A DNA stretch of 64,000 nt, from assembly GCA_013396655.1 (NCBI GenBank), contig WBMV01003355.1:133365-197364 (forward strand), in the 5' to 3' direction. Positions within the stretch are counted from its first letter, which is position 1. The number at the start of each line of letters is the position of its first letter. This stretch comes from Campylorhamphus procurvoides. Taxonomy: Eukaryota; Chordata; Aves; Passeriformes; Dendrocolaptidae. This document shows, one piece after another, positions 13,001 through 25,000 of this stretch. The position numbers and the translations under genes were made by a program. The notes under the pieces were generated by a model. The model was given only the letters and a program-made list of their open reading frames with translations, was not told the DNA's origin and did not search any database.

Positions 13001-16000
13001 CTGGACAGTGCCCTGAACAGCTTGCTTTAACTTCTGGTCAGCCCTGAAGTGGTCAGGCAGTTCATTGACCACTCAGATGGTTATTGTTGGTCCTTTCCAG
13101 CTGAAAAGACTCCATTCTGGTTCTATTCTGTTTACATTTAAAACCAACAATAGACCATTCTTCACGCAGAGTGGGTTTGTGAACTTACATACACTGCATT
13201 TTACCCAAGGTTTTGAAATGAGTTTAATAATATTTAGGACAAAGTGATTTTATTCATTCTATATATTACAACGTGAATTTCATTAGCAAGAGTTGTGAGA
13301 TACTGTGAAATTAAAGCTGCATTGTAAACACAGTTTTCTGTTGATAACAATTTAAATAATAGCTTGTGTCCAAAGTCTGATTATTCTAATCATCAAGACT
13401 GCAGATGCTTTGGTAAACAGTGTAGCCTTTTGGGGTCTTTCTTCTTTCTCAATTCAGTTAAGCCAGTTTTGCAGAATGTACAGTGCTTTCTGTTAAAAAT
13501 TAGCTTTTGTCTGTGAAAAATCTTTGACAAGGAAAGACAGGCCAGTGCTTTTAAAAGCCTCAAATGCAAGTCTAAAACATTGGAACGTGTGTTAATGAAT
13601 GAGACTATTTATTTTGCAACTTTTCTTTTTCCAAGTGTAATTTCAAAGGAGGAAAATATAGGAAAACGAACACCAGAACCTGGTTTAACACTGCTTTATG
13701 TTTTGAATGTTAAATTAATGGATTTAGCCAGTTTAAAAAAAAAAAGACCAGCAGAGAAGAGGAAAGGATGGGAGCATATTATAGAAACATGAGTTATTTT
13801 GCTAATAGGAATATGATTTATTTTGCCAGCGAAGTCAACTGCCAAATTTTGACATAGGGTTCAGTCAGACTTGGACTTACTTCTGTAGCTTTTTGGATTT
13901 TAGACTGATATTCTGGTGATTCCATTCTGCAAGCTGAATGTTTTCAACACTTCCAAATAGTTTTCACTGGGTTGATGGGAGGTTTATAGCTCTGTAACTC
14001 TCTTAATCAGTAAATGCTGTGGTGATTTGAGTGGGTGCAAGAATAAACTGACTGCTGCTTCCCTTTCAAAGATGGATTCTCAACATCCACCTGTGCAGAA
14101 ACTTGTGACACCAAAGCCCATCTCCCTGGCAGGGGGTCGGATCACGTATTTTAAACCATCTCTGAAACCAGCCACTAATTCCAGGAAAATTCACCAAAGG
14201 GTAGATACAGAGCATCAAGTAAGTCAATTTTCTGGTCCTTATTTGCCTGCCTTTTAGAAGCTTGGAATGTCTGTAAGCAGTTACTCTCTAAGGTGCTCTT
14301 TTTTGCCAGAGTACGAGTAGTGTGTCTGAGGTAAGTGCCAAGACATGGGAACCATTGTCAAGGAGATACTGAGAGGTTTTGTGGATATCATTGTATCCTT
14401 GGGCCAGGCTGTTCTCAGAGAAGGAGTATTAAAATACAGAACCAAAGTTGTCCTTTTTGTGTGCTCCTGCACACAAAGCTGTCACTGATGGAACATGCTG
14501 ATGTTGAGTATGAGATCTCTCAGGTGAGCTGTGGGCTCCAAATGAGATCTCTGACAATTATCCATTTGGATCACTTTCTTAATTACATATCCTGATCACT
14601 TTGGTGTAAATGGAGTCTCTGATAAACTGAAATTAATATGGGTATCTCTTTCAGAAAAAAATAAATCACCCATGGTTCCACTATCAACCTGAATATAAAA
14701 ATGACCAGGTATTAAATATATGGGCTGGAGATTAAGTGGATAGGCACAGTACTTAGGGAATAGGCTTAAGCAGATCAGGTATATTCAGTGGTATTATAAG
14801 AAAAACAAAAATCCCCAGCACAAAACGTCTGTATTTGGTTGTCTGCTCTTTGTGCTTTGTTTATAAACATATTCAGATAAATCTTGAAATAAATCAACCT
14901 TATTTTGCAGGACATGGCACAGGAGAGTTTTCCTGCAGAAAAACCTGTAAAACCATCTGAAAGGTATGAGAAATCTTGTTAATTTAAAGCACTTGAAAGA
15001 AGAGAGCCCTCTCCTTTGTCACTGCAGTCTGCATGCTTGCCTTCTTTTGGAAGGGCAGGAAGAGTTCTCAGTGAAAGGGAATAGAAAAAGTGAAAACATC
15101 ATATTATGAGATTGTTTAACCATTTGTGCATCTTGATTTTCATTAGGGAGCAGTTATTAGTTTCAGCTAATTAAATAATTGCTTGGAGTCTGAAAGCTTT
15201 GTCCTACAGGAATTTCTTTCTGAAAAGTTCTTCACAGTGTGAAGGGACTTTTTTAAGCAAAAAGGTGGGGGAAGGTTCTCGTGCTCCTTACATGACAAAG
15301 TCACTTGTCTGCTCTGTGAGTTTGCATGGAAAACAGAAGCCCTTTAGAATTATCTGAGGACAAATACCAGCTTGTCTCTGAAACACAAAATTCCAGGGGA
15401 GGTAATAATTGCATTTCTTCTCGAGGAGATTGTCTTGCATTACACTGCTCACTTGGCCTAGATAGAATGACTTCACCTCCAGATAATCCTGATGGCTCTC
15501 CCTTCTGGGCAACCCATTTTTTGGGGAATGCTTGAATGAAGACACTGGTAGATCAGAAGATAGGCTTTTTTTGAGGATTCATCCCTTTCAAAATGCAGTA
15601 GTAGGGAATCTGCTGATGTGTTGGCTCCGTGCTCATCTTCCAATGAATTCTTATGTTGTCTTGGACATTCTTTGGCTTGCAAAAACCCACAAAGCCAACC
15701 CTTTGTTTTACCATCTAGTAGTTTGACTTTACAGAAACCATCTTGGCAGGGGCGCTTTGGCAGAGGTGCAAACAGATGTTAGACTTTAATTGTGGGTTTT
15801 CAAACTGCTCTAAGTTTTCTTTGGTACAATTCCTTCCTCCATGTAGAAGGGAGAGCCAGAAAACTGACACTGCTTTTTGTTTGGTTCACAAGTTTTACTG
15901 CTGTGCTCTGCTTCTGGCTTTAGAGTACATGGTCCTCTTCAGTTCTTTCATGAAGCCAGTCTGTGTTGTTTGCCATGTTCTGGAGCAGGAATACAGCACT

Positions 16001-19000
16001 GAGAGGGGCCAGAGTCCCTTTGTGCAGCTGAGCTGCAGTACTTTGCTGTGCCTCTGTCCAGCCTACCTAAGGCTGTTCAGTTTTTAAGCTTCTGTCAGAA
16101 TTGTAGGTTGGACTTCCTTGCTTCAAGACAGAGCTGTCTTTCCCCCTTAGAAGCTGACAGGTGTTAACAGAAAAGAGGAGTATGGGCTATCATAGCCATG
16201 CTATAATTGTCTGAATAAAGATGTATTTTGACATGAGATTTTTTTCGGAATTCAAATTGATTGTCAGTTTGGATTAGAGCAAAGTTTGAGCATATGGCCT
16301 TAAGGATCTGGCTTCCTCTCAGTGGTTACAGTGGTAAGCAGACTGTTAGCAAGTATCTGACAGGTTTAGTCCAATTCTTTTTGTCAGTCTTCTGGAAACT
16401 TGACCTGGGGTCTTCCAGTGTCATCAAATGTACTTTTGTAGTGACTGACTGCTTGGATGCAGGGTAAGCTTGGTCTGGTAATTTTTCCCAGGGATGCTTC
16501 ATTTTGATGCCATACTACTTTTTATTGTTGTTTTTCCCTAGTTCCCTTCTATTCTGGGATGTGGCATGGCTTTGGTTTTTTTTTGATGGTGGGAGGTGTG
16601 TGTTTGTTTTGAGGGGGTTTTGTTTGTTTCTTCCTTTTTTCCCCCTTCCCACTTGGATTGGGAAATCTTTCTGGTTTGGATCTAGGCTCTTGTACTGAAC
16701 AGAGAAATGCCTTTGTGTGCCTTACAAAAGGGGATCTGTGTTCATGTCTGAAAAGACTTGTGGAATGTTGGCACACCCAAACACCTCTGCTGCTTCTGCT
16801 GGTGGCCTCAGGGAAGCCAGAGCTGCTTTTGTCATATTATCTAGCCACAAAACTTGAAGCCTCTCTATTCCATGAGAGGTGTTGGCAGCATTCCTGTGCA
16901 CACACACACAGAAACACACACTTCCCTGTCCCCCTTCCCATATATTTTTAGTTATTCTTTTATATCCCTTCCAAAATACATGCTCATCACAGGGAGCTGA
17001 CAATCAAATTTTCTACTGTCTAGACTATTAAAAGCTAACATTAGAAAATAACAATCTAAAACAGTTCTTCTATTTTGGGTGCTCTGGCTTAGTCATCATT
17101 CCTTTATGGATGTTGTGACTGTTCCTTATGTATGTCCTTCCCCTTTCTGCTCTTACTTAGCTTTTGCTGTTTAGAATACCAGCTATTTACTAGCTTGTGG
17201 GACAGTTTTTTGATTCCAATTAGAAGGCAACAGTTCTAGGATTAATGATGGCTATAATAGTTTGAACCAAGTAGCTGACAAGTTGATATTTCCCCCTTTT
17301 TTTTGTTGTTTTTCTTTTCCTTCTGTCCTCCTTCCTAAACCTGTGTGTTGTTACCCTGTGCCAGCAGCCTGAGCTACCCCAAACCTGATCCTCCTGCATC
17401 CAACGGGCTGTCCTCAGGAGGAAGGATGGATAGTGCCTGTGGCAAGATGAGGAGGGAGAGAGAGCGATACTCCACATCCAAACCTGGGCAAAAACAGCAG
17501 CTGGTAAGGCTCTCTGAGCTGAACTGATTGCTCTGAGATTACCCAAATAACTAGCTAACTACACCACTTTCATGGCCCCACAGTAATTGGTAATAAGGCC
17601 ACTTCAGTTCTGTGGGTGTTCTGCTGTGCCTTTCAGAGCAGGCTCCAGTTCTGTTACCTGTTTTAAGTGACTCAGCTTTGGGTTTGTGCTTTTTAAATCT
17701 GTGGTTGTATTATGTTGGATATGTTTCATACTATACAGTTTCTAATTAGCAGTTGAATGAATAAATTTGTTGAAAGTTTCTAGAGTTTTTGTGAAGGAAT
17801 GATGTTTGAAACAAGAACCAGGTAAAAAAAAGGAGTTTGCTTATTTTGTTATTTCATGTTTAAGTTGTGTAGAAAGGTACAGGGCCAAGAATCTGAAACA
17901 CAAGACAGTGTTCTGCATGTCTGCTAAGGGTCATGCACAATTTTTGGCACTTAGTCAGAGTTGTTGTGAGAGAGTTTTTTTCTTGTTTTAATGAGAGAAG
18001 TCCATTTAATGAAACGATGGTCATTACTATCTGAAAGGTTATTTTCCTGGCTGAATTGTTACATAAGCTGCCTACTGCTGGATCTTAAATACAAAAAGTT
18101 TAAATGAGTCTTCTGGCTGATGCAAAATGATGAAATAGTAAGTACTGGAGTATGTTTCTATAATAGAATGGTCTCACTATGAAGGTGTGAGAGAGTTTTC
18201 AGATCAGATCTCTGAAACGTGAGAGCTGTAGGGTCCATCAGATTTCTGTAGTGCCAGTGTGCATCTCTGCTTGGTCACTTCTGGCTGGGTCTTGGGACTG
18301 CTGTGCAAATTGTGGTTAGATTGGCAATTCCCATTTGAACCCTAACTAATCTAATCCTGTAATTGAACAGTTTAAAAGCAAGGGTAAGACCAGTTCTTAA
18401 GGTACACTGATTTCTGAGGTTTCAGTTTTGCATTCTGATACATGATACAGACTGGATTTACCAGAGTGTGATCCCCTGTGCTGCTCCTCAGGCCTTCCTT
18501 TTTGGCACTCTGTGCCTTGGTTTGCTTGGAGGTGTTTGGTACTGAAAGGATCACACATATTTCTTTAAACATTACCTTTCTCCAAGTTCACTGCAGCAGT
18601 GACTTCAGAGACTCTGGCAGCTGTCCTGCCTTAACTTTGCAAGAGGAACACTTTCTTACTTGCCACGAAGTTGTACTCTAAATTGAAGAGCTAAGGGGAT
18701 CATAGAATCATAGAATGGTTATGTGTGTCTAGATCTTTAATAACTAGACTACAGAAAGATCTGTGCCCCTCTCTGTTCTACACAGGTAACAAGTCTGAGC
18801 TTGCAGTATTCTTGCTGGACAGATGGTGAATGTAGTATTGCATGGCAGCAGGCCTGCCATAAGTCAAAATGATGGCAGACTTACGTGGGGAGGTTAGGAT
18901 TCCTTTTGGAAACTTGTTTTGCCTATAAATCTCTGTTACATGTAACTTGGTTAAAAATTAAGGGTGGGGTAGGGTAGGAAGGTAGCCTGTCCTGTGAAAG

Positions 19001-22000
19001 AAAAAGAAATGAGAAAATAAAAATGTACAACTCCTTTTAAAGCAAAACTAAACTTCCCCCCAATTGCCATGTCCCCCTAGGAGGTGGAGCCAGCAGCACT
19101 CCCTGAAGTGCCCCTCCCCATCAGCACTGCCTCGCTGCCCACCTTCAACTTCAGCTTCCCTGCCAGCAGCGCCGCCTCAGCATCCCCAAGCACTGCTGCC
19201 AAAGCAGTGATGAACAAGGTAAATCTTCCTCACTTTCTCTGTGGTGCTCAGGAGAGACCAACCAACAGGAGTCTGTAACCTGCTGAATAAATCTGGGTTG
19301 TGTTCAGACTGGGAGATGGGGAGGGAGGCACAAAGGTGTTGATTTGGCTTCTGTCTGTCTTACACACTCCCTTTCAAGCTTCATTTTGTTATAACCCTTA
19401 ACTCTAGATTGGAAATACCAAACATCAGCTCTCCCAACTTCACTGCACAGTGTCTGTTAGGTGGTGAATTCAGGGAGCTGCTGTTGTTCCACCTGGATGT
19501 TGTTCTTTTAGATACAAACCTTAATTCTTTTGAAAATACAGGTACAACCAGCAAGTAGTGTTGGCAGTCCTATGTTTGTGTTTTCATCTCCAATTGTGAA
19601 ATCTACTGAGGTGGAAGTGCTACCTCCATTGTCTGTAAGTAACATGCATAGAACTCAATGTTTTCTCAAGGGTTTAGTAGAATTCTGCAGAGCAGTAAAG
19701 CAGAATCGGCCCTGGTATGGGGGAAAAACAAATATATAGATTTGTGACTTGTAATTTGTCATCCAGCATCCACCAAAAGTGTGAAGACTGGATTTCAGAT
19801 TATTATTTGTGTGAAACTTGATTAAAATTTCTTAGAATCTAAAAAAGCCCCAATTTCTCTTTCTTGTAGCAGATGAAGTTTACATTTAGTGTTCCTGTTG
19901 TAAAGTCAGCAGAGCTTTCTGGATCCATTGAGACACCAGTGACATCCTTACTTAGTTCAGGTAACAAGAATTTTATAATTTCAAATCTAAGGTTCTCTTT
20001 TTGTGTGTATTAAATAGGTAATCTGTCATTTCTGGGCATGTTAAAAATTCCAGGCAAAGTGTTTCCAGTGACAGGTCTGCTTTTAACCAAATTGTTACCA
20101 TAAACTGTTGTAAACGAGGTAGAATTTTGGAGATTATTCTATACAAAGAATGAAATGTGGAAATTCCTGTGAATTCTTGTGATTATATTCTAAGTGGATT
20201 TCTTTCTGAAAGGTGGTTTTTGGTTTTATTTTTAAAGGTAGTGCCACTGTAAACAGCACCAGCAATAAGAAGGAAGAGGAAGAAGAATATGATGGCCTCT
20301 GCAAACCTGCTAAGTTCCTAAAGGAAGGAAGTGTGTTAGACATCCTAAAAAGCCCTGGTGAGATAATGAACCCTTTTTAAAAGTACATTGCAAGGAATAC
20401 ACTTGTATATAACTGCATTGATTTTTTAAAAACCCACCACAACAGCAACAACAAATAAAACACCCAAATTTGTCACTGTTAAGGCAATGTTAGCTATAAA
20501 TACTAACACAGGAGAACATCACTTTAAATGCTGCATCTGTTAGGGTTGATGTCCCCTTCTGTTGTAAGTGGCTTTCACTGCTGAAAGGAAAACTGCAGCT
20601 TCAAACCAGCTGCATTGCTTGTCCTTATGTGTGAGGTTGGAGGTCAAAAATAAATAGAAAAGGAATTAGTCAAATAATTAGTGGTTTTAAATAAATAAAA
20701 TTTATGGAACTGGAAAGGAGGTGTTTGTAAAAAGCTTTAAATATTCCTTTCCCACCTTCACCGTCTCCAGAAATGAAGAATGGTAAAGGTGATGTAATTT
20801 GTAAAGATGTTTCAAAAGCTGCAAATCTTTTGGACTTAAATTATAACAGTTCCTATGGCTTCACATGTAAATTTTAAGTAGTAGTGGGCTGTTCCAATTA
20901 AAAATATTTTTAAGTCATTGCAATTGTTTTCAGCTGTTCAGTAAAGAGTGTGTGTGTGTGTGTGTAGATGATGGTTTCTGTTTTAAGAAGAAGGAATTTA
21001 TTGAATTTGATCTTTTCCCATAAGCCTTGAGTTGCAGCAGGACTTTTTATTATGAAATGACAAATCTATGTACTGCTTAAAAAGGCATTGTCTTTTTATA
21101 TTGGAAAGAGCTAAGTCAGAGAAAATATGCTGTGTTTTATTTAAAGAAAGACAAGTGAAGTGACATGAGTTTTAAGCAGGTTCTGAGCATACACTGCTCA
21201 AAGATTCCACTTCTGATACTGAGAAGAAACCCCAAAGCAACAACAACATAGTCATAAAAAAGAAACACTTCATTTTAGCTTGACAAGTAACCTGTGCTGA
21301 TATTTAAAATGCTTTGCTGTAGCATTTCCATTTGTGTTTCCATATTGGTGGTTCTTGCTTTCTGAAGAGTTGGCACCTTTAAACATGGAGTTGGTCTGTG
21401 TGCCATGCATTTTGAACAAAGATTATAGATAAAAATTGTTTGGTTGCCTTAATTTTTATTACTTAATTATTACTTCTTGTGTGGGAATATCATGGGGATT
21501 GCTGCTGTATAGCTGCCAAAGGAAATGTGGGTCATCTACGATGGCAGAAATAGCCTTAGAAATCTGATGCGATGGGGCACGGTGTCTTAAAATGAAATTG
21601 GATTATTTCTAGTCCATGACAGTCAGCTTCCAGTACTGTTTGTTCACACTTGTACCTACCAATGTAGAGGCAGTTACATCTGAGATTTGTATTTAAAACT
21701 TCCCTGGAACTGAAGAGTTAAACCAAGCTTTAAATAAATGTTCTGTTGTGTCCCAGCACAGCATATGAAATTTCATCCCTTAGATAAGATTTCCAGGGAC
21801 TTCCTCTTGCAGTTAGTTGGAATGTTTAGTTGTTGTAACCACTGACACTTAGTTTAAATTTATGCTGTCTAGTATTATAAGTAACTGACATGCAGCCAGG
21901 GTACTGCTTTGTCAGTAAGATCTCTATTTATTTTCTTTTTATTTAACTAGGCTTTATGTCTGGGAAAACACCCTCCTGTTCACCTGCACAGCCTGTTACA

Positions 22001-25000
22001 AGCACAGTGGTCTACACAAGGCCTGCAATAAGTAGTTTTTCTGCAGGTAAAGACACCTCTAAACAAGCCTCCTCATTCTGGCAGTCTGACAGCCACGACC
22101 CCTGCGTGCAGAACAAACCCACGGATGGCAAATGTGTGACGTGTGAGGCTGCTAAAGTGTCAACTGCAGAGAGTACCAAGCAGAGTGTGAGTGTGAGTCA
22201 GTGTGTCACCTCCAAGACAACTGTCCCTGCAGCAGGGACACTGGGCTTTGAAGACAAATTCAAACCAGCCCCCAACACATGGGATTGTGATACCTGTCTG
22301 GTGCAGAACAAACCCGAAGCTACGAAGTGCATAGCCTGTGAGACACCAAAGCCTGGGACAGGAGTGATGCCTGCTCTGACAATGCCAGTGGTCACAGACA
22401 GCTCGGTGGCAGTGACATCCTCCTCCAGCAGCACTGGCACAACGGCCACTCTGGGATTTGGAGACAAATTTAAGCAGCCAAAAGGCTCTTGGAACTGTTC
22501 GGTGTGCCTTGTACAAAATAAGGCAGAAGACAGCAAGTGTGTAGCTTGTCAGTCCGAGAAACCAGGTTGGTGCTTTTCTTCTCACTTGTTCCAGTCTCCA
22601 GTTCCTTTTGTGCAGAATGAAATATGGGGCATATAGGAAATCTCTCCAGCAGCATGGCTGTGTGCCAGCCAGAATGGATTAGTGGCTGTCTGCAGGAATG
22701 GTTGCAGGCCCCTTGGAGGTCTCAGCCCAGATTCCAGCCTGTCACACGAGTTGAACTGATTGTGAAATGTATTAGTGCAGAGCTGAATTGAAGCAAATAC
22801 ACCCTGCTTTGCAGCTGGGGAGGAAAGGGGACCAAAATGGATGCCTTCATTATCTGAAAACCAATTGACTCACTTTCATTGGGGAAATATGTGAACTCCA
22901 TAGAAAGAATTAAAAACTACTGGGTTTGTTGGGGTTTGGTTTTTTCTCTTTCAAAATCCAAGTGGAAACAGTATTTGCACAACGTGGCTCAAAGTGTCTG
23001 CAATCAGCATTTGTGTGTAACTGAGCAGAGGTATGGAGCCAGATTCTAAGACAGTGTAGTTTTTAACTAATTCATAAGCTAAAACAAAACCATATGTCCA
23101 GCTCTGCCTATGGTGGCCTTCCAGAACATGTGTGACCTCGTTTGGGGAGGTCAAGGTCCTTATAGACACTGGGGAGGTGGGCTCCTTCTTCAGGTCAGCT
23201 CTGGGTTGTTTCCTGTTACATGTGATTGGAACTGATTTTGAGTGGATTTATTCTTTTTTAAAGCACAAATAATTATTTTAGTGTTAACTTTCATTGGCTC
23301 CTAGCATCATTTAATGTCAAAAACACCCTTGCAAATACATCCTGAGGGGGAAAAAGAAATGTAAGATGGACTGGATTGTGCCTTTGTAATCATTCTGTAC
23401 AGTAAGAGTGGAATTTCTTCAGCTGAGAATAATGCATTTTAGAGCAAGCTTATTCTCATGGACTTCCAGCCTCAGAGTGCTCAGCTGGTACTTTTGTCTG
23501 AGACTCCGGCCATTGCAAGGAAGAATTACAGAACTGAGGGCTTTGCCATGACTGCCCTGGCACAGAGAATTGCACAGTTATGTCTGTCAGGGGGACGAGA
23601 GAGGCAGATATAAATTCTCTGAATGTGCTGGGGAACAGAACACCCACTCCTGTCTTGACTCTTTGAAATTTGAGGCCTTATCTTCTGCCTCTCTGTTAAA
23701 TGCCACCCCTCATTGGTCTAAAACTGGAGGTGGGCATGGTGGTTATGTGATGCTTTTGTGCCTTCTGGGTGTCTGCTTCACCCCTCACATTTGGTTTGCT
23801 GTTGGGGTGCAGCATCAGGTGACATCTCTCAAGGGGGAAAAGTCAGAAACAACAAATCAGGTGGCACGCACTGTTGTTCAGGCCTCAGCAGCCTGTTTTT
23901 GTTACCCTTTAGGACACTGTAGGTTGGGTAGTAAAGAGAGTTGTGCGTTTGGAAGCTTTGAGTTCTACTCTTTTTTTGTTTTCCCTTTGTCACTGTGTAC
24001 TTTTGAATGTGTCCTGTATTTGTGACTTGCTGATGAATCATTCTAGTAAATTCTCAGCCTCACATCCCTTGTCAGTGATGATTAATTTCAGTGACACTGA
24101 CTTTGACTACCAATTACTTGTGTCACCAGAAACTCTGGTAGTAGCTCTAGTTCAATAGAGTACCTGTAATTTACACCTGAAGCAGGTTGTGTTGCTGTAC
24201 TGTATGAACTGCAGATGCTGTTTAAGTGTCACTGATCAATTTGCTCATATACAGATTATAAAGAAAAATCCAGGTGTTTGTATTGTTTGCATTCTCAGAT
24301 TGTGCTTGACTGAAATTAACTTGTAGCTTGATGTTTTCTTACTGTTGTGCTTTTGTGTGCTTTGCAATTTAGTGAGCATTGGAGTTTGTTAAAAAGTCTG
24401 TGTGCACTTTATGATTTCAGCAGGATGATTAACTCTCTCTCTTCCTTCCCAGGGAGTTCAGTGCCTGTGACCAGTAGCGGCGTTTCTGCATTTTCTGCTC
24501 CTTCTGGAGGTTTTCTGGATTTAGACAAATTCAAGAAGCCTGAAGGAAGCTGGGAATGTGAGGTCTGCTTGGTCCAAAACAAAGCAGAAGCCACAAAATG
24601 TGCAGCCTGTGAAAGTGCCAAGCCAGGCACCAAAGCAGAGCTCAAAGGTAATACTTCATGAGAAAAACAAGGGTGTGCAGTCTGCAATTGATTTTCCAAG
24701 TACGGTGATTTTTCCTTTGAGGCAAAATTGTCCTTTCTTTGTCTAGGAATATTTCTTTTTTAAGGTAAAATGCATGTGTTTCCACACCCACTCCCCACAA
24801 AAAGATGATGTTGCTTCAGAGAAAAGCTTCTATCATTGACACAGTTGTTCTTTACAAGTCTTATGTGTTGTTCATTTGAAGTTCAGACTAAAAGACTAAA
24901 AGCAAAGGGATTACTGTGCTTTTCTAAGCCAGGTGCTGGTCAGAAGAGCACCATTGAGGAGAGCTCTGTGCAGAGAGGAAATGTGGAGTTTTCATTTGTG

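Larger units (their letters stand above)
10213..14071 (+). other. NUP153: NUP153 intron 8, carrying CR1 insertions
   Basis: A 3.9 kb intron between the exons at 10159 and 14072. The middle, about 11500-13135, is CR1 LINE material in the sense direction; the flanks look unique. Confidence 0.8.

Noticed and set aside
23570..24025. 151-codon open frame in a NUP153 intron
   Set aside because: Cys/aromatic-rich product with no recognisable similarity; no splice or start support.
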